Shown here piece after piece: positions 38,714 to 47,835 of a stretch of DNA of 64,000 bases (positions within the stretch are counted from its first letter, which is position 1; each line of letters starts with the position of its first letter). Both the position numbers and the translations under genes were made by a program. A model generated the notes under the pieces. The model searched no databases and was not told where the DNA came from. It worked only from the letters and a program-made list of their open reading frames with translations. The stretch is from UBA10649 sp963700255 (GTDB lineage: Bacteria; Actinomycetota; Actinomycetes; S36-B12): positions 1-64,000 of the forward strand of contig CAVOWW010000038.1 in assembly GCA_963700255.1 (NCBI GenBank). The letters are read 5' to 3'.

Positions 38714-40180
38714 GTGACGCTCTCCCCTCCGGTCCGGAAGCCGCGCACCTACCAGGTGCGCACGTACGGCTGCCAGATGAACGTGCACGACTCCGAGCGG
38801 CTGTCCGGCCTGCTGGAGGATGCCGGGTACGTCGCCGCCGAGGAGGGCTCGACCGCAGACGTGGTGGTGTTCAACACGTGTGCCGTCCGCGAGAACGCCG
38901 ACAACCGGCTCTACGGCAACCTCAGCCACCTGGTGCCGGTGAAGGCGAGCCACCCCGGCATGCAGATCGCCGTGGGCGGCTGCCTCGCCCAGAAGGACCA
39001 GGGTGACATCCTCGCCAAGGCGCCCTGGGTCGACGTCGTCTTCGGGACGCACAACATCGGATCCCTGCCCGTCCTGCTCGAGCGTGCGCGCATCGCACAG
39101 GAGGCGCAGGTCGAGATCAAGGAGTCCCTGGAGGTCTTCCCGTCGACTCTCCCCACGAAGCGCGACAGCGCCTACGCGGCCTGGGTGTCGGTGAGCGTGG
39201 GCTGCAACAACACCTGCACGTTCTGCATCGTGCCCGCGCTGCGCGGCAAGGAGAAGGACCGGCGCCCGGGCGACATCCTGGGCGAGATCCGGGCCCTCGT
39301 CGACGAGGGCGTCCTCGAGATCACGCTGCTCGGGCAGAACGTGAATGCGTACGGATCGGAGTTCGGCGACCGCGAGGCGTTCTCGAAGCTGCTGCGCGCC
39401 TGCGGGGAGGTCGACGGCCTCGAGCGCGTGCGGTTCACGAGCCCGCATCCGCGGGACTTCACCGACGACGTCATCGCAGCGATGGCCGAGACACCGAACG
39501 TCATGCCGCAGCTGCACATGCCGCTCCAGTCGGGAGCCGACGCCGTCCTGCAGCGGATGCGTCGCTCGTACCGGCAGGACCGCTACCTCGGCATCATCGA
39601 GCGGGTGCGGGCTGCCATGCCGGAGGCGGCCATCACGACCGACATCATCGTCGGATTCCCGGGGGAGACGGAGGACGACTTCCTGCAGACGCTCCATGTC
39701 GTCCGTGAGGCACGGTTCGCCGGTGCTTTCACGTTCCAGTACTCGAAGCGCCCCGGGACGCCGGCGGCGACCATGGCCGACCAGGTTCCCCATGCCGTCG
39801 TCCAGGAGCGGTACGAGCGGCTGGTGGAGCTCGTCAACGACGTGTCCTGGGCCGAGAACCTCTCGCAGGCGGGCCGCGTGCTCGACGTGCTGGTGGCCGA
39901 GGGGGAGGGCCGCAAGGACGAGCAGACCCATCGACTGTCCGGACGTGCACCCGACAACAGGCTGGTGCATGTGGCCGTCGACCCGAGCGTGGGCGTGCCA
40001 CGACCGGGTGACGTGGTCACGGCCGAGGTGACGCACGCGGCGCCGCACCACCTCGTGGCGGACCGCGTGCTCGCGGTGCGCCGCACCCGCGCGGGCGATG
40101 CTGCGGAGCGGTCTCGAGCCACGTCCCCCGCCGACGGCGCGACGGGCGTCATGCTGGGCCTGCCGACCGTACGCGCGTGA
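38714..40180 (+). CDS. miaB: tRNA-2-methylthio-N6-dimethylallyladenosine synthase MiaB
   Basis: 488 residues; radical-SAM enzyme adding a methylthio group to i6A37 of tRNA. The N-terminal cluster cysteines lie in TYGCQMNVHDSE, NTCAVREN and GGCLAQKD. The radical-SAM motif is CNNTCTFC near residues 164-171, followed by a C-terminal TRAM-type segment. QMNVHDSE distinguishes it from RimO. The start is set by the -10 box. It overlaps miaA, which makes its substrate modification, by 4 bases. Confidence 0.93.
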   Translation: MTLSPPVRKPRTYQVRTYGCQMNVHDSERLSGLLEDAGYVAAEEGSTADVVVFNTCAVRENADNRLYGNLSHLVPVKASHPGMQIAVGGCLAQKDQGDILAKAPWVDVVFGTHNIGSLPVLLERARIAQEAQVEIKESLEVFPSTLPTKRDSAYAAWVSVSVGCNNTCTFCIVPALRGKEKDRRPGDILGEIRALVDEGVLEITLLGQNVNAYGSEFGDREAFSKLLRACGEVDGLERVRFTSPHPRDFTDDVIAAMAETPNVMPQLHMPLQSGADAVLQRMRRSYRQDRYLGIIERVRAAMPEAAITTDIIVGFPGETEDDFLQTLHVVREARFAGAFTFQYSKRPGTPAATMADQVPHAVVQERYERLVELVNDVSWAENLSQAGRVLDVLVAEGEGRKDEQTHRLSGRAPDNRLVHVAVDPSVGVPRPGDVVTAEVTHAAPHHLVADRVLAVRRTRAGDAAERSRATSPADGATGVMLGLPTVRA

Positions 40181-41098
40181 CCGCTCCGGTCCTGGCCATC
40201 GTCGGTCCGACGGCGACCGGCAAGTCGGCCCTGGCCGTGGGGGTCGCCCACCGCCTCGGGCCACAGGCGGAGATCGTGGGCACCGACTCGATGCAGGTGT
40301 ACCGGGGCATGGACATCGGCACCGCGACGCCGACGCCCGCCGAGCGCGGTGGCGTGCCGCACCACCTGATGGACGTCTGGGACCCGTTGCACCCTGTGAC
40401 CGTGGCGGAGTTCCAGGCGCAGGCGCGGGCGACCATCGAGGAGGTCCGCTCGCGTGGCGGGGTGCCGATCGTCGTGGGCGGAAGCGGCCTATACGTGTCG
40501 GCGGTGCTTGACGACCTGCGCTTCCCGGGCACGGATGCGGAGGTCCGGGCCAGGTGGGAGGCGGAGCTGGCGGACGTCGGTGCCGAGCGCCTTCATGTCC
40601 GCCTGGCCGAGGTCGATCCTGCTGCGGCCGAGGCGATCCTGCCCACCAACGGCCGACGGATCGTGCGGGCGCTGGAGGTCATCGAGATCACCGGCGAGCC
40701 GTTCGTCGCGCGGCTGCCTGAGCCCACGGAGGTGCTCCCGTCCGTCCGCGTGGGCCTGGACATCCCACGGGACGCGCTCGACGACCGCATCGCGCAGCGC
40801 GTCGACCGGATGTGGCAGCTGGGGTTCGTCGACGAGGTGCGCGCGCTTGCCGCGCAGGGCCTGGCCGCCACGCCCACGGCGTCCCGGGCCCTGGGCTACC
40901 GGCAGGTGCTGTCCCTGCTCGACGGCGACATCACCGATCGGCAGGCGAGGCAGGAGACGGTGGACGCGACGCGCAGGTTCGCCCGGAGGCAGCAGCGGTG
41001 GTTCCGCCGGGACCCCCGCATCGTGTGGATCCGCTACGACAGCCCGACTGCCGTAGACGAGGCCCTCGCCGCATGGGAGATCGGGCACCGCGACGTAG
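40177..41098 (+). CDS. miaA: tRNA dimethylallyltransferase, stop out of frame as written
   Basis: Transfers dimethylallyl to A37 of tRNA, the step before MiaB. P-loop GPTATGKSALA near residue 9, then GTDSMQVYRGMDIGTA, VGGSGLYVSAVLDDL, TNGRRIVRALEVIE and the C-terminal FARRQQRWFRRDPRI. As written the frame is open for 2.8 kb and runs into the glycosyltransferase gene. One surplus base in about 41045-41095 would put the TAG at 41096-41098 in frame and give 306 residues, a normal MiaA. The same correction closes the convergent PIG-L gene. Confidence 0.85.
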
Positions 41099-41838
41099 TA
41101 CTCGGTTCCGAGAAGCAGCGCCTGCAGGGGGCGAGGCAGCCGGGTCAGGACGGCGAGGGTGCGAGTCGTGCCGTCCGCCGCAGCCTGCGAGGAGTGCGCA
41201 CGCAGCGAGGCCTCCTTGGCCGCCAGCTGGCCCCGCACGTCGACGCGATGCGTGATGTCCGCGCGTGGCGTCCACGCTGCGTCGAACTCCGCGGGCGAGA
41301 ACTCCGAAGGCGTGAGCCGCAGGGCCGCGGCCAGATGCGCGGCGCGGGCGATGGGCTCACGGGGCAGCGTCGCCTCGAACACGCGGGGCGTCCTCGCGCA
41401 CAGGGCCACCGCCGTGCGCACGGACCGATGCACCTGGAGGTGGTCGGGATGGCCGTAGCCACCGGAGGGGTCGTACCCGATGAGGACGTCCGCCTCCTCC
41501 TCATCGCAGATCGCCGCGATCCGCCTGGCGATCGTGAACCGCCCGACCTGCGCGAACCCGTCCGGCACGTCGCCATGCAGTCCCGAGTCCGGGTACCCCA
41601 GGGCGACGGTTCGAGCGACTCCCAGCGCGCGCGCGGAGGCCTCGACCTCCGCCCGGCGCGTTCCGGCGAGGTCGTCCCGGTACTCCTCGGACGTCAGCCC
41701 GGCGGCCCCGTCGGTCGCCACCACGAGGATCACGCGATGGCCCTCGCTCGTGGCGCGGGCCATCGTGCCGGCCGTCAGGAGCGCCTCGTCGTCGGGGTGG
41801 GCGTGCACGAACACCAGGGTGCGGGGCGTGCGGCTCAT
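41034..41838 (-). CDS. PIG-L family deacetylase (MshB/Mca-like), stop out of frame as written
   Basis: Zinc-dependent N-acetylglucosaminyl deacetylase fold. LVFVHAHPDDEALLTAGTMA carries the AHPDDE metal site, YGHPDHLQVHR the third ligand, and GYPDSGL is also typical. In actinobacteria the family includes mycothiol enzymes MshB and Mca and antibiotic-tailoring deacetylases; the substrate here is undecided. ATG 41838 is preferred because CACAAT lies 7 bases upstream. No in-frame stop occurs for over 1 kb; correcting one surplus base shared with miaA gives a stop at 41034 and 267 residues. It is divergent from the glycosyltransferase. Confidence 0.8.
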
Positions 41839-41845
41839 GGGACGC

Positions 41846-41860
41846 ATTGTGGCGTACGGT
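41846..41860. promoter_or_regulatory. abutting divergent -10 boxes
   Basis: Minus strand: CACAAT (41846-41851) is 7 bases from the PIG-L ATG. Plus strand: TACGGT (41855-41860) is 8 bases from the glycosyltransferase GTG. Only 30 bases separate the two start codons, so both transcripts would be leaderless and the polymerases would compete. Confidence 0.4.
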
Positions 41861-41868
41861 CGGCCACT

Positions 41869-43002
41869 GTGAGGATCGCCCACGTCAGTGACTGCTACGC
41901 CCCTCGCACGGGCGGCATCGAGACGCAGGTGCGCGCGCTCGCCGGCCGGCAGGCGGCGCACGGCGACCAGGTGCGGGTCATCACCGCGACGCCCGGCCAC
42001 GGGGACGTGTTCGCCGGGGACGACGTCGTCGACGGGCTGGTGGTCCATCGCGTCGCCGCGCACCTGCCGTTCGAGCTTCCCATCCATCCGCGGACGGTCA
42101 CGGAGGTCGGGCGACTCCTCGACCGTCACCACGTGGACGTCGTCCACGTCCATGCGGGCGTGGTGTCGCCGTTCGCCTGGGGGGCGGTCCGGGCAGCCGC
42201 GCGTCGCCGCGTGCCGACGCTCGTCACCGTCCACAGCGTGTGGGGACCGCTCGCACGCCCGGGATTCGGGCTGTCCGACGCGCTCGTGCGCTGGAGCAGG
42301 TGGGGGGTGACCCTGAGCGCCGTGAGCGAGGTCGCCGCCCGGCGCATCGCCGCGGCCGTCCCGAGGGCGGGGGAGGTCCTCGTGGTGCCGAACGGCATCG
42401 ACCCGCAGGCGTGGTTGGTCGACCCGCGCGGCGCCGACCCCTCGCGACTGCGCATCGCGACCGTCATGCGCATGGCCCCCCGCAAGCGCACGCTCCCGCT
42501 GGTGCGCATCGTGGAGTCGGCAGCGGCCCAGCTGGCTCCGCAGGTGCGCGTGACGGCGACGCTGGTGGGGGACGGTCCGGAGCGGGCCCGAGCCGAGAAG
42601 TACGCGCTCGAGCACGGGCTCGGCGACGTCGTGCGCTTCACTGGTCGGCTCGACCCGGCTGGCATCCGGGAGGTCTTCGCCGAGTCGGACGTCTACCTCC
42701 AGCCGTCGGTGAAGGAGTCGTTCGGACTGGCGGCCCTCGAGGGACGGTCGGCCGGGCTTCCCGTGGTCGCGCGCAGCCAGACCGGGACGACGCAGTTCGT
42801 GCAGGACGGGGTGCAGGGACTGCTCGCCGACGACGACGCCGGACTCGTGCGCGCGCTCGTGCGGCTCGGACGCGACCGGGGGCTGCTGGAGCGACTCGCC
42901 CTCCACAACCGCACCACTCCGCCTCAGGACTCGTGGCCGCACGTCCTCGAGATCGTCCGCGACGCCTACTCGCGTGCGGGGGTCACGTCCGACGGACGTT
43001 AG
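41869..43002 (+). CDS. GT4-family glycosyltransferase
   Basis: 377 residues with the two-Rossmann GT-B fold. The N-terminal VRIAHVSDCYAPRTGGIETQ is the acceptor side. VVPNGIDPQAW, RKRTLPLVRIVESA, VGDGPERARAEKYA and the donor-site ESFGLAALEGRSAGLPVV are typical of GT4 enzymes such as PimB or MshA relatives. The pairing with a divergent PIG-L deacetylase resembles a sugar-transfer/deacetylation pair, for example mycothiol or glycolipid synthesis, but neither substrate is certain. The GTG start is backed by the -10 box; the stop overlaps the dapF -10 box. Confidence 0.87.
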   Translation: MRIAHVSDCYAPRTGGIETQVRALAGRQAAHGDQVRVITATPGHGDVFAGDDVVDGLVVHRVAAHLPFELPIHPRTVTEVGRLLDRHHVDVVHVHAGVVSPFAWGAVRAAARRRVPTLVTVHSVWGPLARPGFGLSDALVRWSRWGVTLSAVSEVAARRIAAAVPRAGEVLVVPNGIDPQAWLVDPRGADPSRLRIATVMRMAPRKRTLPLVRIVESAAAQLAPQVRVTATLVGDGPERARAEKYALEHGLGDVVRFTGRLDPAGIREVFAESDVYLQPSVKESFGLAALEGRSAGLPVVARSQTGTTQFVQDGVQGLLADDDAGLVRALVRLGRDRGLLERLALHNRTTPPQDSWPHVLEIVRDAYSRAGVTSDGR

Positions 43003-43005
43003 GCT
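43000..43005 (+). promoter_or_regulatory. -10 box of leaderless dapF promoter
   Basis: TAGGCT is 6 bases from the dapF ATG. Its first three bases are the stop codon of the glycosyltransferase. Confidence 0.5.
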
Positions 43006-43011
43006 CGGGGC

Positions 43012-43866
43012 ATGGCGAGACTCAACGAGGTGCCGTTCATCAAGGGCCACGGCACGGGCAACGACTTCGTCATCATCCCTGACATCGATGGCCATCTCGA
43101 CCTCACGCCCGAGCAGGTGCGCTGGCTCTGCGACCGGCACGTGGGCATCGGCGGCAATGGCGTCCTCCGGGTCGTCCGAACGGAGCACGTGCCCGGCTTC
43201 GAGGACTTCGCTCCGGTGGCCGAGTTCTTCATGGACTACCGCAACTCCGACGGCTCGCTTGCGGAGATGTGCGGCAATGGCGCGCGCGTGTTCGTGCGGT
43301 ACCTGGATGCAACCGGGCTCGTCACAGACAATGACGTCGTCATCGCCACGCGTGGCGGCCTGCGCAGCGTCACCATCAATCGCGACCGCACGATCACGAT
43401 CGACATGGGCATGGCGTCGACGCCTCGTGCCCGGGCGCTGCCGCATGTGTCGGTCGGCGGGCGCTCATGGCCGGCTACGGGAGTCCTCGTGCCGAATCCT
43501 CATGCGGTCGTCTTCGTCGACGAGCTGGACGATGCCGGCGATCTCGTCGAGGCCCCCGACGTGGCGCCCGCCGACGTGTTCCCCGAGGGCGTGAACGTGG
43601 AGTTCGTCGTCGATCGCGGGGCGAACCACGTCGCGATGCGCGTGCATGAGCGCGGGGTGGGCGAGACCCTGTCGTGCGGCACCGGTGCGTGCGCGGTGGC
43701 CTGGGCCGCGCGTCGGCGTGGCGGCGAGGACGCTCCCGGGGAGACGACCTGGCAGGTGGACGTGCCGGGCGGCACCGTGCACGTGACCGAGACCGCCACC
43801 GGGTCCCTGCTGCTGACGGGGCCGGCCGACCTCGTGGCCCGCGGAACGGTCCTCCTGCCCTTCTAG
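43012..43866 (+). CDS. dapF: diaminopimelate epimerase
   Basis: 284 residues; converts LL- to meso-diaminopimelate for peptidoglycan and lysine. The two active-site cysteines are in EMCGNGARVF and SCGTGACAVA. GHGTGNDFVIIPD at the N-terminus and FMDYRNSDGSLAEM are family signatures. It usually follows miaA directly; here a deacetylase and a glycosyltransferase gene intervene. Its stop shares 4 bases with the stop of the convergent LuxR gene. Confidence 0.95.
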   Translation: MARLNEVPFIKGHGTGNDFVIIPDIDGHLDLTPEQVRWLCDRHVGIGGNGVLRVVRTEHVPGFEDFAPVAEFFMDYRNSDGSLAEMCGNGARVFVRYLDATGLVTDNDVVIATRGGLRSVTINRDRTITIDMGMASTPRARALPHVSVGGRSWPATGVLVPNPHAVVFVDELDDAGDLVEAPDVAPADVFPEGVNVEFVVDRGANHVAMRVHERGVGETLSCGTGACAVAWAARRRGGEDAPGETTWQVDVPGGTVHVTETATGSLLLTGPADLVARGTVLLPF

Positions 43867-46487
43867 GCCTCGTTGCTCGACGCGATCCGGTGCGCGAGCG
43901 CCGAGCGGCCATGCACTCCGAGCTTCCGGTAGACGCTGCTCAGGTGGTACTCGACGGTCCTGGGGGACAGGAACAGCGACTCCGCCACCTCGCGGTTGCT
44001 CCGTCCCGAGGCGACGGCCTCCGCCACCGCGCGCTCCTGGGCAGTCAGCGCCTCCAGGCCGTCTGACTCGTGCGGCTGTCCGCCGGCGGCACGGAGCTCG
44101 TGCTGCGTCCGACGCAGCCACGGTGCCGCGCCCAGATGGTCGAGCGTGCTCTGGGCCGCGAGCAGGCACGTGCGGGCGGCAGACCTCTGCCGGTCCCGGC
44201 GCAGGTGCTCGCCCAGCAGGAGCTGGGTCCGCGCCTCCTCGAACGGGTCACGTGCCTCCTGGTGGGCGGCCAGCGCCGTTCGCAGCAGCTCCTCGGCTGC
44301 CGACCCGCTGGCCACGAGCGCCTGCGCGCGCAGGTCGAAGGCCCGCGCCAGCGGATCGTCCATGGCTGCAAGGACGGGGCTCAGCAGGGCAGCGCGTTGG
44401 CGGGCCTCCTCCGTGCGACCCAGTCGGACGAGGGTCTCGACGAGGTCGACTCGGGCAGGCAGCACGGCATCGCGCAGGCCACGGCCCAGGAAGTGCACGT
44501 CTGCTGCGGCCACGAGCCCGACGACTGCGTCGTCGAGCCGCCCCTGCGCGAGGGCGTGCAGCCCGACGGCCCGGTCGAGGGTGGCGAGGCGACGTCGGTC
44601 GCCCATGCGCAGCGCCTGTCCTCGGAGGTGGGTCACCTCCGCTCTCAGGATGTCGTCGCGGCCCTGCAGGCCGGCGAGCTCCGCTGCGAGAGCGCCCATG
44701 CCCAGCTGGGCACCGGTCGCGCCGGTGACGGCTGCCAGCGGCCGGGCCGCGCCGAGGATGTCGATCGCCCGGGCCCAGTCTCCGGATGCGCGCGCCCGCC
44801 AGGCCCGGATGCCCTGCAGGCACGCGAGAGGTGCCGACCGGTCCCGCTGCCGCTGGGTCGCGACAAGGAGCCGGTTCGCGGCCTCCGGCGTCGTGTCCAG
44901 GAGGAGGTCGTCGAGGAACACGATGCTCAGCAGCCGGTCGAAGGTGATCGCGGTCGGGTCGACGTCAGTGGCCCGCTCGATCGCCTCGCGTCGCATCGCC
45001 GTCGCCGGTCCGACTTCGCCGGCCTGGAAGAGCCCGGCGGCCACCAGTGCAAGCCCGGCCCAGGCGGGCTCCACTCCGTCCTCGCTCGCGCCGAGGGTGC
45101 GCTCGACCTCGACGAACTCGCGAGCCGCGCGCAGGCCCGCTTCGGTGTCGCCCAGGCTCCAGGCGTTCATCGCCGCATCCCACAGCAGCGCCCTCAGCGT
45201 CGCCGGGGCGGCGACGCGGGCGCGCCGGATCGTCGACCACTGGGCGGTGAGGGCGCTGTCCGGATCCGCCTCCGATCGCTGGAGGGTGCTGAGCCACTCG
45301 ACCCATACTGCGCACTCCGTCTCCATCTGCTCGCCGGCCAGCAGGTCCAGCAGGGCGTCGGTGCCCGCGTAGTCCAGTCCGTTGGTGATGACCAGCTTCA
45401 GGCCGCTGAGAGCGCGTGAGATCCGTGCCGGCGACGTGGTGGAGAGCCGGGCCGCGGACTGCCAGGCGTCGCTGGCCACCGACAACTGGTCGAGCTCCTC
45501 GGCCCGTCGTGCCTGCGCCTCGATCGCGGCTGCCACCGCCTCATCGGCGGTCGCGACCGCGTGGACGAGGTGGTGGACCACGATGCGCGGCGGCAGGCTC
45601 AGCGCCGATGCCAGGCTGGCGGCCCGGGCGTGCCGCTCCTGCACCGTCGTGGCAGGGGTCCGGTGCAGCACCACGTCGCGCACGACGGCGTGGACGAACT
45701 CGGGAGTGACGTCGCTGGTGGTGACGGCCAGGCCCGCATCGACGACCGCGGCCAGGTCGGCGTGGTTCCACCCGGCGTCGTCACTCATCGCGGCGAGGAG
45801 GTCGTGGCGGGGGCCGACTATGGCGAGGTCGATGGCGGCGGCACGTGCACCTGCCGAAAGCTCCTCGACGACGTGACCCCACGCCACGTCCAGCGCTGCC
45901 GGAACGGGCAGGTGGACAGGCAGGGGGGCACGGCCGGATCGCTGGTCGACGGTGAGCAGGTGCGGCACCTCGCGCAGCGCCAGCGGGTTCCCGTCCAGCG
46001 CCTCGGCGAGCCGGTACACGACCCCCGACGGGACTTCGGCACCGAGCTCGTCGCGCAGGATCGCCACAGCGTCGTCCGTCGTGAGGGAACCGAGGAGCAG
46101 GCGCGGCCACGCCGCCAGGGACCGCCGGATCGGGGAGGCCGGGCGGCTGGCGACCACGACGAGTGACGGCCGGGTCGCGAGCTCGTCGGCGAGGAGGACG
46201 AGATCGGCCAGCTGCGCCGGGTCGGCATCCTCTCCGTCGTCGAGGAGAACAGCCACCGGTGACCGATCCGCCATGAGTCGCCCACCCCGGAGGTCGCCCG
46301 CGCTCGTGACGGGCGCGGTCGTGACCGATGCCCCCCGCCGCTTCGCCCGCATGGCGAAGGTGGCCAGCAGGGCGGTGGTCCCCATCCCCGGATCCCCGAC
46401 GACGAGAATCCGCCCGCTGTTCCCCGTGACGGCGGATTCCAGCAGGCGGTCCAGTTCCTCGAGTTCCGTGGACCGTCCCACGATCAC
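43863..46487 (-). CDS. LAL-type LuxR family transcriptional regulator
   Basis: 874 residues, the size of large ATP-binding LuxR regulators. The N-terminal ATPase has Walker A VVGDPGMGTTALL near residue 30 and Walker B VAVLLDDGEDAD. A long helical-repeat region follows. The C-terminal LuxR domain spans TAQERAVAEAVASGRSNREV and SPRTVEYHLSSVYRKLGVHG. The start is either GTG 46487 or the GTG two codons later. It is divergent from the repeat-bearing membrane protein, 135 bases away, which makes that gene its most likely target. The inducer is unknown. Confidence 0.87.
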   Translation of the reverse strand: MIVGRSTELEELDRLLESAVTGNSGRILVVGDPGMGTTALLATFAMRAKRRGASVTTAPVTSAGDLRGGRLMADRSPVAVLLDDGEDADPAQLADLVLLADELATRPSLVVVASRPASPIRRSLAAWPRLLLGSLTTDDAVAILRDELGAEVPSGVVYRLAEALDGNPLALREVPHLLTVDQRSGRAPLPVHLPVPAALDVAWGHVVEELSAGARAAAIDLAIVGPRHDLLAAMSDDAGWNHADLAAVVDAGLAVTTSDVTPEFVHAVVRDVVLHRTPATTVQERHARAASLASALSLPPRIVVHHLVHAVATADEAVAAAIEAQARRAEELDQLSVASDAWQSAARLSTTSPARISRALSGLKLVITNGLDYAGTDALLDLLAGEQMETECAVWVEWLSTLQRSEADPDSALTAQWSTIRRARVAAPATLRALLWDAAMNAWSLGDTEAGLRAAREFVEVERTLGASEDGVEPAWAGLALVAAGLFQAGEVGPATAMRREAIERATDVDPTAITFDRLLSIVFLDDLLLDTTPEAANRLLVATQRQRDRSAPLACLQGIRAWRARASGDWARAIDILGAARPLAAVTGATGAQLGMGALAAELAGLQGRDDILRAEVTHLRGQALRMGDRRRLATLDRAVGLHALAQGRLDDAVVGLVAAADVHFLGRGLRDAVLPARVDLVETLVRLGRTEEARQRAALLSPVLAAMDDPLARAFDLRAQALVASGSAAEELLRTALAAHQEARDPFEEARTQLLLGEHLRRDRQRSAARTCLLAAQSTLDHLGAAPWLRRTQHELRAAGGQPHESDGLEALTAQERAVAEAVASGRSNREVAESLFLSPRTVEYHLSSVYRKLGVHGRSALAHRIASSNEA

Positions 46488-46622
46488 CCCCCATTGTCCC
46501 CTTCTGCGACGGCGCCCGGGCGAGTGCCGAAGGTCCTCGAACCCCGGTGTTTCCACGGATGCCCCGCGTCGACCGCGGCAGGAGAGTGGAGGTAGAGGAA
46601 CGAACCCGAGGAGGGGATCAGA

Positions 46623-47330
46623 ATGACGAGGACCGAGATCCAGAAGGCAGCATTCCCCCGGACGACGACTGGGGCAGCACCCCGGACAGGCGTAGCCCAG
46701 TACGCGACCCACACGTCGACCTACAGCCCGTCGAGGACGTCGACCTACCCGATCGGCCCGGCTCCTGCGACCGCCGGACCGTCCCACCGGACCGCCGTCA
46801 TCGGGGCGACCGGACTCGCGCTGATCCTGGCCGCGACGGCGGGCATCGCGTTCGTCCGCTACCAGGACACCACCGCCCCGGCGGCGACCACGGTCCAGGC
46901 CGCCCAGCCGGTCGCCCAGAGCGTGTACGAGGCGCAGGTGCCGGCGGCGGCGCGGATCACCGTTCCGGCGAGCGTCGTGGCCCAGCAGGTCCCGCACGCT
47001 GCAGCATCGGCACTGGTTGCCGACAGCGTCTACGCAGCACAGGTGCCGGCAGCGGCGCGGATCACCGTTCCGGCGAGCGTCGTGGCCCAGCAGGTGCCGA
47101 CCGCGCTGCCTGAGCTGACGGTCCCGCACGCGGCAGCTGCGGCCCAGGCCGCTGAGCTGGCGTCGGCCCCGCTCACCGTCCCGGCGAGCGTCGTGGCCCA
47201 GCAGGTGCCGCACGCGGCAGCCGCGGCTCTGAGGGCTGACAGCGTCTACGCCGAGCAGGTGCCGGCAGCAGCGCGGATCACCGTGCCGCAGAGCACGATC
47301 GACTCCCAGGTCCCGGAGGGCGCCCGTTGA
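46623..47330 (+). CDS. single-pass membrane protein with Ala/Pro/Val repeats
   Basis: 235 residues, no family recognised. A Thr/Ser-rich cytoplasmic N-terminus (1-56), one transmembrane helix (57-79) and an outside region built of repeats. The unit SVYxAQVPAAARITVP followed by ASVVAQQVP occurs at 100-124 and 135-159, a partial copy (LTVPASVVAQQVP) at 184-196 and a divergent copy at 207-231. The GAGGAGGGG ribosome-binding site makes the start secure. There is no catalytic motif. It could be a surface spacer or a wall-interacting protein. A strong terminator follows, and the divergent LAL regulator is a likely controller. Confidence 0.7.
   Translation: MTRTEIQKAAFPRTTTGAAPRTGVAQYATHTSTYSPSRTSTYPIGPAPATAGPSHRTAVIGATGLALILAATAGIAFVRYQDTTAPAATTVQAAQPVAQSVYEAQVPAAARITVPASVVAQQVPHAAASALVADSVYAAQVPAAARITVPASVVAQQVPTALPELTVPHAAAAAQAAELASAPLTVPASVVAQQVPHAAAAALRADSVYAEQVPAAARITVPQSTIDSQVPEGAR
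46920..47315 (+). repeat. internal coding repeats
   Basis: Four copies: 46920-46994, 47025-47099, partial 47172-47210 and divergent 47241-47315. The first two are nearly identical in DNA over about 55 bases (from GTGCCGGC through GTGGCCCAGCAGGT), which indicates recent duplication or gene conversion. Confidence 0.8.
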
Positions 47331-47350
47331 CGGGCGCGGAGCGGGAGGGT

Positions 47351-47371
47351 CGGGCGGCCATCGGCCGCCCG
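47351..47371 (+). terminator. hairpin terminator
   Basis: A 9-bp perfect stem (CGGGCGGCC with GGCCGCCCG) and a 3-base loop lie 20 bases after the repeat-protein stop. GCTCGCTTTG follows as a weak T-rich stretch. Confidence 0.7.
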
Positions 47372-47407
47372 GCTCGCTTTGTGCGGCCGTGTGCCACCCT
47401 GACTCCC

Positions 47408-47827
47408 GTGGAGATCGTGATGGGCAGCGGCGAGAGGCCGAACGACGCCGAGGAGCTGCGCTCCCTCCTGTACGCGTTCAACGAGGAGCGCACCGGGTAC
47501 ACCGACGGGCAGCCGCTGAACTGCTTCCTGCGGGACCCGGACGGGAGCCTGGCGGCCGGGCTGGACGGGTTCACCTGGGGTGGGTACGGCCGCATCGAGT
47601 ACCTGTGGGTGGACGAGCAGCATCGGGGGCGCGGCCTCGGTCGCAGCCTGGTGGAGGCGGCGGCGGCCGAGGCTCGTCGCCGCGGCTGCCGCACGATCGT
47701 CCTCGACACCCACACGTTCCAGGCTCCGGGGTTCTACTCCGCCCTCGGCTTCGTCGAGGTGGGTCGTACGACGGGGACGCCGCGCGGGTACGACCAGGTG
47801 CTGATGCAGCTCGACCTCGATGCCTGA
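47408..47827 (+). CDS. GNAT family N-acetyltransferase
   Basis: 139 residues. The acetyl-CoA loop is DEQHRGRGLGRSLVEAAAAE, the C-terminal element is APGFYSALGFVEVGR, and the mid-strand GRIEYLWVDEQ is typical. GTG 47408 is chosen because CACCCT sits 7 bases upstream and a longer reading would cross the terminator at 47351. Its 3' end is convergent with the C1 operon, 8 bases from the methyltransferase stop. Substrate unknown. Confidence 0.78.
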   Translation: MEIVMGSGERPNDAEELRSLLYAFNEERTGYTDGQPLNCFLRDPDGSLAAGLDGFTWGGYGRIEYLWVDEQHRGRGLGRSLVEAAAAEARRRGCRTIVLDTHTFQAPGFYSALGFVEVGRTTGTPRGYDQVLMQLDLDA

Positions 47828-47835
47828 GCGTCCGG

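Noticed and set aside
40177..43002. Single 941-residue fusion of MiaA and a glycosyltransferase
   Set aside because: The middle third is antisense to a clear PIG-L deacetylase and has no protein-like pattern. The glycosyltransferase has its own GTG with a -10 box, and a one-base correction restores a normal MiaA stop.
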